This document shows, piece by piece, positions 21,107-31,913 of a stretch of 64,000 nucleotides of DNA. Made by a program: the position numbers and the translations under genes. The first letter of the stretch is position 1. The number at the start of each line of letters is the position of its first letter. The stretch lies in assembly GCA_021741145.1 (NCBI GenBank), contig JAIOYK010000024.1:1-64000 (forward strand), written 5' to 3'. Under the pieces are notes generated by a model. The model was given only the letters and a program-made list of their open reading frames with translations, had not been told where the DNA came from and searched no databases. Source of the stretch: Rhodospirillum sp. Lineage in GTDB: Bacteria > Pseudomonadota > Alphaproteobacteria > Rhodospirillales > Rhodospirillaceae.

Positions 21107-21260
21107 TCTGCCACGCGGGCGAAAACCAAGTCCAGGCACGGCCCCTTATCAATAAGTCTAAGAGACGCCGCCGTGCTTCTCCTGCTCTCCGTCCTTTTCA
21201 AGGACTTAGCCCTGGGGCGATGGGGTGGACGGCGGTGGACGGAGCGACCCCCGCCAAGGC

Positions 21261-21276
21261 TGGCACGGGCCTTGCC
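21261..21276 (+). promoter_or_regulatory. Sigma-54 (-24/-12) promoter
   Basis: TGGCACGGGCCTTGCC matches TGGCACG-N4-TTGCW except at the last base; 46 bp upstream of ALDH start. Confidence 0.85.
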
Positions 21277-21322
21277 ATTTGGGGAGTGGTTTCAACAAGA
21301 AAGTCCCAAGGGAGGACCCACC

Positions 21323-22843
21323 ATGAACAAGCCCGTCGACCTGTCGACCCTGCAATCCCCGCCCTTCGCCACCCAATACGGCAACTTCATCAATGGCGAG
21401 TGGATCGCCCCCGCGGATGGTCAATACTTCGACAACACCTCTCCGATCACGGGCAAGGTGATCTGCTCCATTCCCCGCTCCAAGGCCGCCGACATCGAGC
21501 TCGCGCTCGACGCCGCCCACGCCGCCAAGGACGCCTGGGGCCATACCTCCCCGGCCGAGCGCGCCAATATCCTGAACGCCATCGCCCAGCGCATGGAAGA
21601 CAACATCGAGCTGCTCGCCCGGGCCGAGACCTGGGACAACGGCAAGCCGATCCGCGAGACCATGGCCGCCGACATGCCGCTGGCCATCGACCATTTCCGC
21701 TATTTCGCGGGCTGTATCCGCGCCCAGGAAGGCACCCTGTCGCAGATCGACCAGGACACCGTGGCCTACCACTTCCACGAACCCCTGGGCGTCGTCGGCC
21801 AGATCATTCCCTGGAACTTCCCGATCCTGATGGCCGTGTGGAAGCTGGCTCCGGCGCTGGCCGCCGGAAATTGCGTGGTCCTGAAGCCCGCGGAACAGAC
21901 CCCCGCTTCCATCCTGGTGCTGGCCGACCTGGTCGGCGACCTGCTGCCCAAGGGCGTGCTGAACATCGTCAATGGGTTTGGGTTGGAAGCGGGCAAGCCC
22001 CTGGCCTCAAGCCCCCGCATCGCCAAGATCGCCTTCACCGGCGAGACCACCACCGGCCGCTTGATCATGCAGTACGCCAGCCAGAACCTGATCCCGGTGA
22101 CCCTGGAGCTGGGCGGCAAATCCCCGAACATCTTCTTCGCCGACGTGATGGCCGAAGACGACGACTTCCTCGACAAGGCGATCGAGGGGTTCGTGATGTT
22201 CGCCCTGAACCAGGGCGAGGTCTGCACCTGCCCCTCCCGCGCCCTGATCCACGAGTCCATCTACGACAAGTTCATGGAAAAGGCCCTGGCCCGTGTCGCC
22301 GCCATCGTCCAGGGGAACCCGCTGGATCCGAGAACCATGATCGGTGCCCAGGCCTCCAGCGAGCAGATGGAGAAGATCCTCTCCTACATCGACATCGGCA
22401 AACAGGAAGGCGCCGAGTTGCTGATCGGTGGCGAGCGGAACGTCCAGGGCGGTGACCTGGCCGGTGGCTTCTACGTGAAGCCCACGGTGTTCCATGGCAA
22501 CAACACGATGCGCATCTTCCAGGAAGAGATCTTCGGCCCCGTGGTTTCCGTCGCCACCTTCAAGGACAACGACGAGGCCCTGCATATCGCCAACGACACC
22601 CTCTATGGGCTGGGCGCGGGTGTGTGGAGCCGCAGCGCCGACACCTGCTACCGCTTCGGTCGGGCCATCCACGCCGGTCGCGTGTGGACCAACTGCTACC
22701 ACGCCTATCCGGCCCACGCGGCCTTCGGTGGCTACAAGCAGTCCGGCATCGGGCGCGAAACCCACTCCATGATGCTGGACCACTACCAGCAGACCAAGAA
22801 CCTGCTGGTTTCCTACTCTGGGAAAGCCTTGGGCTTCTTTTAA
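21323..22843 (+). CDS. Aldehyde dehydrogenase, acetaldehyde dehydrogenase II/ExaC-like
   Basis: [31 protein letters not shown], full-length 506 aa. Confidence 0.95.
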   Translation: MNKPVDLSTLQSPPFATQYGNFINGEWIAPADGQYFDNTSPITGKVICSIPRSKAADIELALDAAHAAKDAWGHTSPAERANILNAIAQRMEDNIELLARAETWDNGKPIRETMAADMPLAIDHFRYFAGCIRAQEGTLSQIDQDTVAYHFHEPLGVVGQIIPWNFPILMAVWKLAPALAAGNCVVLKPAEQTPASILVLADLVGDLLPKGVLNIVNGFGLEAGKPLASSPRIAKIAFTGETTTGRLIMQYASQNLIPVTLELGGKSPNIFFADVMAEDDDFLDKAIEGFVMFALNQGEVCTCPSRALIHESIYDKFMEKALARVAAIVQGNPLDPRTMIGAQASSEQMEKILSYIDIGKQEGAELLIGGERNVQGGDLAGGFYVKPTVFHGNNTMRIFQEEIFGPVVSVATFKDNDEALHIANDTLYGLGAGVWSRSADTCYRFGRAIHAGRVWTNCYHAYPAHAAFGGYKQSGIGRETHSMMLDHYQQTKNLLVSYSGKALGFF

Positions 22844-22857
22844 GTCCGTCAGACTGG

Positions 22858-22881
22858 AAGGGGACCCTAGTGGTCCCCTTT
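22858..22881 (+). terminator. Intrinsic-terminator-like hairpin AAGGGGACC-CTAGT-GGTCCCCTT-T
   Basis: Perfect 9-bp stem, 5-nt loop, T-rich tail, 15 bp after the ALDH stop. Confidence 0.7.
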
Positions 22882-22973
22882 CTTCATACTCAGTCCATGA
22901 AAACTAGGTCAAGAAAACCAGGCCAAAGCGCGCTGGGCCAAGCACGCTGGCCAAGAAAACCAGGTATGGAACC

Positions 22974-24125
22974 ATGACACAGACTGCGTTTTACATTCCC
23001 TCCGTTAATCTGATGGGGCCGGGAAGCCTTCGGAACGCCATCAATCACATCGGCGGCCAGGGGTTCACCCATGCCCTGATCGTCACCGATCCAGGTGTCG
23101 TCCGAAGCGGCATTGTCGAGAAGGTCACCGGCCTGATGACCGAGATCGGCCTCGCCTCCACGGTTTTCGACGGCACCCATCCCAATCCGACGACGGGCAA
23201 TGTCGACACCGGCTTGGCGCTTCTGCAGTCCAAGGGATGCGACCTTGTCGTCTCCGTCGGCGGTGGGTCGTCCCATGACTGCGCCAAGGGAATCGCCCTC
23301 TGCGCCACCAACGGCGGCTCCATTGCCGATTACGAAGGCGTGGACCGGTCTCCCCACCCCCAACTGCAGATGATGGCGATCAACACCACCGCTGGAACGG
23401 CCAGCGAGATGACGCGCTTCTGCATCATCACCGACGAGAGCCGTCATGTGAAAATGGCCGTGGTGGATTGGCACGTCACCCCCATCCTGTCGGTCAACGA
23501 CCCAGAGCTGATGTTGGGCAAGCCCCCGGCCCTGACCGCGGCCACCGGCATGGATGCCCTGACCCACGCCGTCGAGGCCTATGTCTCCACGGCCGCGACG
23601 CCGATCACCGACGCCTGCGCCCTGAAGGCGATCAGCCTCGTCGCCACCCATCTGCGCCAGGCCGTCGTCCACGGCGACGATCTCGCGGCACGTGACGCGA
23701 TGGCTTATGCCCAGTTCCTCGCGGGCATGGCCTTCAACAACGCCTCCCTGGGGTATGTGCACGCCATGGCCCATCAGCTTGGCGGCTTCTACGACCTGCC
23801 GCACGGCGTGTGCAATGCCGTTCTGTTGCCCCATGTCGAGGCCTACAACTCCCCGAGCAGCGCCGCCCGGCTCAAGGACGTGGCCGCGGCCATGGGCAAG
23901 AACGTTTCCGGCCTTTCCGATGACGAGGGCGCCCAGGCCGCCATCGCCGCGATCCGGACCCTGTCGTCGGATATTGGCATCCCCGCCGGATTGACGGAAC
24001 TGGGTCTCAAGGACAGCGACATCCCGACCCTGGCGGCCAACGCGATGAAGGACGCCTGCGGCCTGACCAACCCGCGCCGCGCCAGTCAGACAGATATCGA
24101 GGCGATCTTCCGGTCTGCGGCCTAA
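22974..24125 (+). CDS. Iron-containing alcohol dehydrogenase
   Basis: [59 protein letters not shown]. Confidence 0.94.
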   Translation: MTQTAFYIPSVNLMGPGSLRNAINHIGGQGFTHALIVTDPGVVRSGIVEKVTGLMTEIGLASTVFDGTHPNPTTGNVDTGLALLQSKGCDLVVSVGGGSSHDCAKGIALCATNGGSIADYEGVDRSPHPQLQMMAINTTAGTASEMTRFCIITDESRHVKMAVVDWHVTPILSVNDPELMLGKPPALTAATGMDALTHAVEAYVSTAATPITDACALKAISLVATHLRQAVVHGDDLAARDAMAYAQFLAGMAFNNASLGYVHAMAHQLGGFYDLPHGVCNAVLLPHVEAYNSPSSAARLKDVAAAMGKNVSGLSDDEGAQAAIAAIRTLSSDIGIPAGLTELGLKDSDIPTLAANAMKDACGLTNPRRASQTDIEAIFRSAA

Positions 24126-24296
24126 AAGGCTCCATGCGACTCACTGGACAGGTCCATGGAGCCGCATACTCCTCCCGTCGCGGGCTCCGGCCCATTGGCC
24201 CGCTTCGGTGCGAGAGCGGCCCATCCTTCCTCCCAGGACCCTCCGGAGGTGGATGGGCCGCCTCTTTTCCCCCATGAACCGTCGCGAGGTTCCGCC

Positions 24297-24677
24297 ATGA
24301 CCAACTCGCCGCCCCTCCGCGTCACGGCGACTCCCGCCACTCTCGACCTGATAAAGACTCTCGTGATTGAATATGGTCCGGTCCTGTTTCACCAGTCCGG
24401 CGGCTGCTGCGATGGCTCCTCGCCCATGTGTTACGCCCGGGGTGACCTGATCATCGGCGACCAGGACGTCTTCCTGGGAGAGATCGGCGGCCAACCCGTC
24501 TACATCGGTCGGGCTCAGTTCGAATATTGGCGCCACACCCAATTGATCATTGACTTGGTCGAGGGTCGGGGCGGCATGTTCTCGCTGGAGAACAGCCGCG
24601 GCGTCCGCTTCCTCACCCGCTCCCGGGTCTTCACCGACGCCGAGACCGAGGCTCTGGATGCCCTGGGCGCCCCCTGA
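24297..24677 (+). CDS. DUF779-family protein
   Basis: GPVLFHQSGGCCDGSSPMCYARGDLIIGDQDVFLGEI; family is typically linked to acetaldehyde dehydrogenase. Confidence 0.85.
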   Translation: MTNSPPLRVTATPATLDLIKTLVIEYGPVLFHQSGGCCDGSSPMCYARGDLIIGDQDVFLGEIGGQPVYIGRAQFEYWRHTQLIIDLVEGRGGMFSLENSRGVRFLTRSRVFTDAETEALDALGAP

Positions 24678-24695
24678 GGGTCCTTTCCTTCGGCC

Positions 24696-27600
24696 CTAGT
24701 CCCCGTCGTCAACCATCCGAGGCGGCAGTTTGAAAATCCGGCGGACAAGCACATGCAGCGCCGGAACCATGAACACGCCCAGGAAGGTCGAGGCGATCAT
24801 CCCCCCCATCACGCCGATGCCGATGGAGTTCCGGGCACCCGCGCCCGCGCCCGTGGCCACCGCCAGCGGCATGACCCCCAGGATGAAGGTCATGGCGGTC
24901 ATCATGATGGGCCGGAGGCGCTGTCGAGCCGCGGTGGTCGCGGCCTCGACGATGTCCATGCCCTCGGCGTGCAGAGTCTCGGCGAATTCCACGATCAGGA
25001 TGGCGTTCCGCGCGGCCAAGCCAATGATCGTCAGAATGCCGACCTTGAAGTAGACATCGTTGGACTGACCAAAGGCCCAGGCCGCCACCAAGGCACCCAA
25101 GATCCCCACGGGCACCACCAGCATGACCGCGAGCGGGATGGACCAGCTTTCGTAAAGGGCCGCCAGGGCGAGGAAGACGATCACCGCGGACAGGGCGTAG
25201 AGCATGGGCGCCTGATCACCCGATTGCCGCTCCTGATAGCTGAGCCCCGTCCAGGAGGCGCCATACCCTCCGGGAAGGGAGGCGGTCAGCGCCTCCATGG
25301 CCTCCATGGCCGCGCCGGAACTGACGTTCGGACCGGCGGATCCCTCGATCTTGATGGCGTTGGTCGCGTCGAACCCGGTCAGGCGGGGCGGGACGGACCC
25401 CCATTCCGTGGTAATCAGGGCGCTGAGGGGCACCATCTCGCCCGTTTCATTGCGGATATACCAAGTCTCGACGTCCTCCGGCCGCATACGATAGGCCGCG
25501 GCGCCTTGCACGATCACGGGGCGCAGGTCCCCAGCCAGAACGAAGTCATTGACGTCGCTTCCGGCGAAAATCACCGACAAGGTGGTGTTCAAATCACTGA
25601 GGGAGACACCGAGACTTTGCGCCTTCTGCTGGTCGATGAGGATCCGCATGGCGCTTTCCTCTTCGGCGCCGCTGGTTCGCACCCCCATCAGTTGAGCGTC
25701 CCCTTGGGCCAGGGCAACCAGCTTTTCCGCCGCGGCGGCCAAGGCATCCCGACCATTCCCCGCCAGATCGACCAGATACATGGTGAAACCGCCCGAGGTT
25801 CCCATGCCCATGATCGCGGGCGGTTGCATGACCACGACCTGGGCATTGCGGATCGATCGGACCGCGGCATTGGCCCGTGCGGCCACCGCGCCCGCGGCGA
25901 GGGACGGATCCGTTCTCTCCTCGAAGGGACGGAGCTTCAGGAAGATCAGGGCTTCGTTTTGGCCGCTCCCATTGAAACCGAAGCCCAGGGCGGAGAAGGT
26001 GGTCGCCACCGCCTCGTCCTTGAGCAACAGTTTCTCCACCTGGGTGACCACATCCTGTGTCTGAACGAGGGTCGCGCTGTTATCCAAGGATACCATGGTC
26101 ATCAACATGCCCTGGTCCTCCGTCGGCAGGAAGGAAGAGGTCATCCGCTGCGACACAAACCAGGCCCCGGCCAGGACGACCCCCAGGACGACGATCATCA
26201 AGACGGGCCGCTTCAAGGAGCGGCGCACCGCGGCCGTATACCAGTCGGTCGCCCAGTCGAAGCCATGGTTGAACCAACGCAGGGGCGGGATCCGGGTCTC
26301 GCCGACCTTGGGTTTGAGCAGGGAGGCGCACATGGCCGGGGACAGGATAATCGCCACCGCCAGGGATAGGAGCATGGCGGCGATCATGGTGACGGAGAAC
26401 TGTCGGTATATGACGCCCGTGGACCCACCGAAGAAGGCCATGGGCAGAAATACCGCGCAAAGCACCACGGCGATCCCCACCAGGGCGCTGGTGATCTGGC
26501 CCATGCTCCGCCGGGTGGCGGTGCGTGCCGACAGGCCCTGTTCCTCCATCAGGCGCTCGACGTTCTCGACCACGACGATGGCGTCATCCACCAACAATCC
26601 GATGGCCAGAACCATGGCGAACATGGTCAGGGTATTGATGGTGTACCCGAAGAGGGACAAAACGGTGAAGGTCCCCAAAAGCACCACCGGGACGGCGATC
26701 AGGGGGACCAGGGTTGCCCGCCAGGACTGAAGGAAGACCAACAGGACCAGAATGACCAGCACCACGGCCTCGACCAAGGTCCGATACACTTGGTCAATGG
26801 ACAATTGCACGAAGGGCGATGTGTCATAGGCATAGGCAAGATCCACCCCCGCGGGCAGGGCCGCCTTCAGGCGATCCACCGTCTTCTTCACCGCGGCCGC
26901 GGTGTCCAAGGCGTTGGCCCCGGTGGCCAGGGAGACAGCGAACCCGGCCGACGGCTTGCCATTGAACCGGGAGCCGGAGCTGTAATCCTCCTGACCGATC
27001 TCGATCCGCGCCACGTCTCCCAGGAACACCGCGCCCCCGCCTTCCTCGGTCTTCAGCAAAATCCGCTCGAATTCGGCCGCCTCGGTCAACTGGCTTTGGG
27101 CGGTAATGGTCGCGGTGATCTGTTGCCCATCGACCGTCGGCTGGTCCCCCAGGGAACCCACGGAAACCGTGGTGTTCTGGACCTCGACGGCGGAAACCAC
27201 GTCGCTTGGGGTGAGCTGGTAGCGGACCAGGGCCAGGGGATCGAGCCAGATCCGCATGGCGTAACCGGATCCGAAGATGTTCAGGGAACCTACTCCCTCG
27301 GTTCGCAGGATCGGATCCTTGACCATCCCATCCAGGATATAGCCCAGCTTGGCGGAATCGTAGTCACTGGTGCTGGACTCCAAGGCCCCCACCATGAGGA
27401 TGGAGGAGGTCGACCGCGTGACGCTGACACCGCTGGTCTGGACGGTGTCCGGCAATTGGGCCTCCACCTGGTTCACCCGGGTCTGGACGTCGTTCTGGGC
27501 GTCAATGGCGCCGATGCTTTCGTCAAAGACCAGGGAAATGCTGGAAGACCCCCTGGTGGAGCTGGACTCCATGTAGAGCAGACCATCCAGCCCCGTCAAA

Positions 27601-27803
27601 CCGTCCTCGATGACCGAGGTCACGCTGTTCCGCACCGCGTCCGCCGTGGCCCCCGAATAGGTCGCCGAGATGCTGATGGTCGTCGGCGCGATGTCGGGAT
27701 ATTGGGCCACGGGTAGAGTCGTCAGGGCCCAGCCGCCGGACAGCATGGTGACAAGGGCGATCACCCAGGCAAAAATAGGGCGCTTGATGAAAAACAAGGG
27801 CAT
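24696..27803 (-). CDS. RND efflux pump inner-membrane protein, AcrB/MexB (HAE1) type
   Basis: FIKRPIFAWVIALVTMLSGGWALTTLPVAQYPDIAPTTISISATYSGA; 1035 aa. Confidence 0.96.
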   Translation of the reverse strand: MPLFFIKRPIFAWVIALVTMLSGGWALTTLPVAQYPDIAPTTISISATYSGATADAVRNSVTSVIEDGLTGLDGLLYMESSSTRGSSSISLVFDESIGAIDAQNDVQTRVNQVEAQLPDTVQTSGVSVTRSTSSILMVGALESSTSDYDSAKLGYILDGMVKDPILRTEGVGSLNIFGSGYAMRIWLDPLALVRYQLTPSDVVSAVEVQNTTVSVGSLGDQPTVDGQQITATITAQSQLTEAAEFERILLKTEEGGGAVFLGDVARIEIGQEDYSSGSRFNGKPSAGFAVSLATGANALDTAAAVKKTVDRLKAALPAGVDLAYAYDTSPFVQLSIDQVYRTLVEAVVLVILVLLVFLQSWRATLVPLIAVPVVLLGTFTVLSLFGYTINTLTMFAMVLAIGLLVDDAIVVVENVERLMEEQGLSARTATRRSMGQITSALVGIAVVLCAVFLPMAFFGGSTGVIYRQFSVTMIAAMLLSLAVAIILSPAMCASLLKPKVGETRIPPLRWFNHGFDWATDWYTAAVRRSLKRPVLMIVVLGVVLAGAWFVSQRMTSSFLPTEDQGMLMTMVSLDNSATLVQTQDVVTQVEKLLLKDEAVATTFSALGFGFNGSGQNEALIFLKLRPFEERTDPSLAAGAVAARANAAVRSIRNAQVVVMQPPAIMGMGTSGGFTMYLVDLAGNGRDALAAAAEKLVALAQGDAQLMGVRTSGAEEESAMRILIDQQKAQSLGVSLSDLNTTLSVIFAGSDVNDFVLAGDLRPVIVQGAAAYRMRPEDVETWYIRNETGEMVPLSALITTEWGSVPPRLTGFDATNAIKIEGSAGPNVSSGAAMEAMEALTASLPGGYGASWTGLSYQERQSGDQAPMLYALSAVIVFLALAALYESWSIPLAVMLVVPVGILGALVAAWAFGQSNDVYFKVGILTIIGLAARNAILIVEFAETLHAEGMDIVEAATTAARQRLRPIMMTAMTFILGVMPLAVATGAGAGARNSIGIGVMGGMIASTFLGVFMVPALHVLVRRIFKLPPRMVDDGD

Positions 27804-27807
27804 GGAC

Positions 27808-29049
27808 CTACTCCGTAACCGGAGAAGACGACGGGGCCGGTGACGCCGCGCTTTCCCCGGCTCCGGACCCGATATCCCTCACCAACCCATCCGCGGTGAT
27901 CTCCGCGGGAACCGTCTGGACCGCGTCTCCATTCTTCAGGCTCAGCAGACCATCCACGATCAACCTGTCGCCCGATTTGACCCCATTGGTCACCACCCAG
28001 GCGTTTTCGTAGACCCCCCGTTCGCCCAGAACCACCCTCACCGCCTTGCCGTCCCGCGCCACATAGGCCACCAGTTCCCCGCCAGCCTCCCGCTGGGCGG
28101 CCAGTTGGGGCAGGAGGATAGCCTCTGTGGTACCGAGCGTCGCGTCCACCCGCAGGAATTGCCCCGGCAGGATCCGACGCTCCGGGTTGGCGAAGCGGAC
28201 ACGCAATTCCGTCGTGCCCGTGGTCGTGGAGACCAACACGCCTGGGGAGAGCAGCTTGCCCACCTCGGCGTACATTTCACCGGTTTCCAGCCAAAGGCGC
28301 ATGTCCAGGTCCGAATTGAACTTCAACTCTCCCCGATCCTGCATCGCGCGGAGCCGCTGGATGCGCGCGGCGGATTCCTCAAGATCCACATAGATGGGAT
28401 CCAAGCGGGTCACCGTCGTCAGCGCATCGGTTTGATTGGCCGTCACCACGGCGCCAACGGATACGGTGGGCACGTCCGGTATGCCGTCAATGGGGCTGCG
28501 GACCACCGTCCGCTCCAGGTTCAGCCGCGCCGCCTTCAAAGACGCCTGGGCGGTGCTCAGGCTCGCCTTGGCCTGTTTCACCGCCACTTCGTAGTCAGCC
28601 ACGGTGCTGCGCGCCACCGCCTTACCCGACAACGGTTTGTTGCGGTCGTAGACGACCTGGGCCGCGGCCAGTTCCGCCTCGGCGGACACCACCGCGGCCT
28701 CCGCGGCGTCCACTTCCAGGGTGTAGGTGTCGTCCTCGATCTTGAACAGGGGATCTCCCACGGAGACCCGGCTCCCCAACTCATAGGGGATCTCGGCGAT
28801 CACCCCTTCCACCCGGGGGCGGATATCCACCTGCTCGTAGGCCACGGCCCGTCCGGGCAGAGTCACCGTATAGGGGACGGCGCTCCGCTCCAGGGTCACC
28901 ACTCCGACGGTCATGGGGCCACTGGGGCCAGGGGGGCCGTCCATTCCCGGTGGGGCCTGGGCGAAGGCGGAAGCAGCGCCAAGGGCTCCGACCAATCCCA
29001 TTAAAGGGATTTTGGCCAAAAAGCGAAATATGGCGACGGTCATGGGCAA
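27808..29049 (-). CDS. RND efflux membrane fusion protein, AcrA/MexA type
   Basis: DIRPRVEGVIAEIPYELGSRVSVGDPLFKIEDDTY, coiled-coil hairpin; 4-bp gap to pump gene. Confidence 0.94.
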   Translation of the reverse strand: MPMTVAIFRFLAKIPLMGLVGALGAASAFAQAPPGMDGPPGPSGPMTVGVVTLERSAVPYTVTLPGRAVAYEQVDIRPRVEGVIAEIPYELGSRVSVGDPLFKIEDDTYTLEVDAAEAAVVSAEAELAAAQVVYDRNKPLSGKAVARSTVADYEVAVKQAKASLSTAQASLKAARLNLERTVVRSPIDGIPDVPTVSVGAVVTANQTDALTTVTRLDPIYVDLEESAARIQRLRAMQDRGELKFNSDLDMRLWLETGEMYAEVGKLLSPGVLVSTTTGTTELRVRFANPERRILPGQFLRVDATLGTTEAILLPQLAAQREAGGELVAYVARDGKAVRVVLGERGVYENAWVVTNGVKSGDRLIVDGLLSLKNGDAVQTVPAEITADGLVRDIGSGAGESAASPAPSSSPVTE

Positions 29050-29080
29050 ACCCTTGATTTCGGAAACTGGGAAGAGGAGT

Positions 29081-29100
29081 TTATCTTTCTGGAAAGATAA
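29081..29100. promoter_or_regulatory. Palindromic operator candidate TTATCTTTCTGGAAAGATAA
   Basis: Perfect 9-bp inverted arms around TG, between divergent MFP and MarR genes. Confidence 0.75.
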
Positions 29101-29184
29101 TCCTCCATACTACAGGCCTCCCCCATGCCTTCAAGAGTGCGCACAATTAATGACCCAAATGTAATGGACGTAAGAGGGACCAGT

Positions 29185-29703
29185 ATGGACATGGCCGAAG
29201 TGCGTCGGAGGTTGGAACGGACATGGCCGGAGGCCTTGGCCCCGCACACGCGGTTCTCCGCCCTGGTTCTGCGTCTCGCCGCCCTGTTGCGGGACAACAG
29301 CGAGCATATCCTGAGGACCCAGAACCTGACCTTCAAGGAATTCGAGACCCTCGCCGCCCTGCGGATCCACGCGCTGGACGGCCCGCTGGTCCCCTCGAAT
29401 CTCTATGACGCGATCCTCATCAGTTCGGGTGGATTGACCAAGGTTCTGAAGACATTGGAGCACCGCGCGCTGATCAAACGGGGGACGGACGACAGGGACA
29501 CCCGCCGCCGCCCCTTCTCCCTCACCCCTCAAGGCCGCGCGGCCGTGGACGCCGCCTTCTCCGCCCTGCGCGAGGCGGACAAAGCGTTCCTCGGAGACGC
29601 CCTGGCCTCGGAAATGGGCCTATCGGCGCTGATTGGTCAACTTGAAACCATTCTGCCGATCCTTGAGAAAAGGAGGCGCCCGCGAAGTGGCCGAGAAGGG
29701 TGA
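29185..29703 (+). CDS. MarR-family transcriptional regulator
   Basis: FETLAALRIHALDGPLVPSNLYDAILISSGGLTKVLKTLEHRALIKRGTDDRDTRRRPFSLTPQG wHTH; exact start uncertain. Confidence 0.88.
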   Translation: MDMAEVRRRLERTWPEALAPHTRFSALVLRLAALLRDNSEHILRTQNLTFKEFETLAALRIHALDGPLVPSNLYDAILISSGGLTKVLKTLEHRALIKRGTDDRDTRRRPFSLTPQGRAAVDAAFSALREADKAFLGDALASEMGLSALIGQLETILPILEKRRRPRSGREG

Positions 29704-30489
29704 TCACCGCGCGCCATTCCGGGCATAGGTTCCGGGCGTCACGCCCAGGGCATTCCGGAACATGGCGATGAAAGCGCTGGTGGAGTCGTAGCCCAGATCC
29801 AGGGCGACGGCGGTCACCGACGCCCCCGCTCCCAACCGCTCTAGCGCCGCGAGCAGGCGAAGCCGCTGGCGCCACTGGCCGAAGGTCAGGCCACAGTCCC
29901 GCTGGAACAACCGGGCGAGCGTCCGCGCCGAAGCGCCCGCTTCCCCCGCCCAGGCCTCCAGCGGGCGGTTGTCCGCCGGGTCCGCCTCCAGCCCCCGGGC
30001 CACGGCCAAGGCGCGACCGTCCTTGGGCCAAGGCAGGTTTAACGGCACCTCCCGCAAGCCGGCCAGCCGGTCCAGGATCACGTGCGCCAAGCGACCATCC
30101 GGCCCCGCCTCGTCGTATTCCTCCGGTAGATGGCCGAATTCCAGAATCAATTCACGGACCAGGGGTGGGATCGCCACCACCCGGCACTGCTCTGGCAATC
30201 CCCAACGGCGAGCCGCCGTGCTGGTAATGTACAGGCTGCGGTTCCGCCCCCCCTTGGGAGCGCGCACCTGATGCAACACCCCCGCCGGAACCCAGACAGC
30301 CCGGTCGGGGGGAACCACCCAGGTCTCCTCGTCCGTTTCAACGGAAATCACCCCGCTCTCGGAATAGACCAATTGCCACCACTCATGGGAATGGGGGCGG
30401 ATATGGGTCCCATGCGCCCAATCCACCACCCGGGTGAGGATATCCCGTCGAGGCGCCGGAAAAGGACGCTTCACGTCAGCGCCGGGCAT
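29704..30489 (-). CDS. AraC-family regulator with N-terminal cupin
   Basis: HIRPHSHEWWQLVYSESGVI...; SARTLARLFQRDCGLTFGQWRQRLRL...LGYDSTSAFIAMFRNALGVTPGTY. Confidence 0.92.
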   Translation of the reverse strand: MPGADVKRPFPAPRRDILTRVVDWAHGTHIRPHSHEWWQLVYSESGVISVETDEETWVVPPDRAVWVPAGVLHQVRAPKGGRNRSLYITSTAARRWGLPEQCRVVAIPPLVRELILEFGHLPEEYDEAGPDGRLAHVILDRLAGLREVPLNLPWPKDGRALAVARGLEADPADNRPLEAWAGEAGASARTLARLFQRDCGLTFGQWRQRLRLLAALERLGAGASVTAVALDLGYDSTSAFIAMFRNALGVTPGTYARNGAR

Positions 30490-30619
30490 CGGTCCCGCCT
30501 CCGCTGCCCTGATGATGTCCGTTTTCCATTATCCTTTGTCCATATGCCGTGAGACAGGCGAAGAAGACCACCTTATTTTAAGCGCGAGTTATTCGCAATC
30601 TTCCTGTTCGGAGGTCGTC

Positions 30620-31885
30620 ATGGCCCGCTCTTCTCCCTTCGCTTTCCTTCACCGCTTCCGGGGGGGCCGCTTCCTGGAGGGACTGGATCCCCGGGGTCCC
30701 GAAGCGTTCCTGCTGTTGTCCGCGGCGGCTATGCCAGTGGCCTTTTCCACTTGGCAAGCATTGCTCAACAACTTCGCCATCGAGCGCGCCGCCTTCACCG
30801 GCGAAAACATGGGTCTGCTCCAGTCCATCCGCGAGATCCCGGGCTTTCTGGCCTTTGGCGTCGTCTTCGTGCTGCTGCTCTGTCGGGAGCAAACCCTGCT
30901 TCTGGCCAGCCTCTGCCTTCTGGGGGTGGGCACGGCGATCACCGGCCTGTTTCCCTCGGTCCTCGGGCTCTACCTGACGACGGTGCTGATGAGCATCGGC
31001 TTCCACTACCAGGAAACCCTGCAGCAGTCCCTGACCCTGCAATGGATTGGCAAGGAGCGGGCGGCCGCGGCCATGGGAAAGCAGCTCGCCGCCCGGGCGA
31101 CATCGGGCGTGGCGGCCTTCGCCGTGGTCTGGATCCTGTTGGAAGTCCTGAAGGTCGACTATGCTTGGGTCTATGCCTTTGGAGGAAGCCTGACCGTCGT
31201 TTTCGCCCTGATCGCCTGGCGGATCTTCCCCCGATTTCCCCAGGCAACGGTGCAAAACAAGCGGCTGTTCCTGCGCAAGCGCTATTGGCTGTACTACGCC
31301 CTGACTTTCATGAGCGGCGCCCGACGCCAGATCTTCACGGTTTTCGCGGGGTTCATGATGGTGGAGAAGTTCGGTTTCTCCGCCGCGGAAATCACCCTCC
31401 TGTTCGTGGTCAATCAGATCATCAACATGCTGTTCGCTGGCCGCATCGGCAAGGCCATCGGCCATTGGGGCGAACGCAAGGCCCTGACCTTTGAATACAT
31501 CGGCCTGATCGGCATCTTCCTGGCCTACGCGGTGGTGGACAATGCCTGGCTCGCCGGGGGGCTTTACGTGGTCGACCACCTGCTGTTCGCCATGGCCATC
31601 GCCATCCGCGCCTATTTCCAGAAGATCGCCGCGCCGGAAGATATCGCGTCCTCTTCTGGCGTCAGCTTCACCATCAACCACATCGCCGCGGTGATCATCC
31701 CGGCTGTCTTCGGGATCATCTGGCTGACCAATCCGGCCGCGGTCTTCCTGGCGGGCGCTGGCATGGCCTGCCTCTCCCTGGTGCTGGCCCGGCTGGTGCC
31801 CAGCCAACCGGAACCTGGACGGGAAACGGTGCTCATCCGCCCCCACCCCGCCTCCGTGCCCGCCTCCGTGCCCGCCGGGGAATAG
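30620..31885 (+). CDS. MFS transporter
   Basis: Multiple TM helices; divergent from AraC gene. Confidence 0.85.
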   Translation: MARSSPFAFLHRFRGGRFLEGLDPRGPEAFLLLSAAAMPVAFSTWQALLNNFAIERAAFTGENMGLLQSIREIPGFLAFGVVFVLLLCREQTLLLASLCLLGVGTAITGLFPSVLGLYLTTVLMSIGFHYQETLQQSLTLQWIGKERAAAAMGKQLAARATSGVAAFAVVWILLEVLKVDYAWVYAFGGSLTVVFALIAWRIFPRFPQATVQNKRLFLRKRYWLYYALTFMSGARRQIFTVFAGFMMVEKFGFSAAEITLLFVVNQIINMLFAGRIGKAIGHWGERKALTFEYIGLIGIFLAYAVVDNAWLAGGLYVVDHLLFAMAIAIRAYFQKIAAPEDIASSSGVSFTINHIAAVIIPAVFGIIWLTNPAAVFLAGAGMACLSLVLARLVPSQPEPGRETVLIRPHPASVPASVPAGE

Positions 31886-31913
31886 GCCGGTGAAAGGCTC
31901 CGCCAGAGCCCCC

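Noticed and set aside
19895-21322. N-terminal half of the 982-aa ORF that ends with the ALDH
   Set aside because: Only the part from 21323 is ALDH; the upstream part is antisense to the sigma-54 activator and intergenic sequence.
22907-22965. Two copies of AAGAAAACCAGG upstream of the Fe-ADH
   Set aside because: Short direct repeats of 12 bp with no clear structure or spacing logic.
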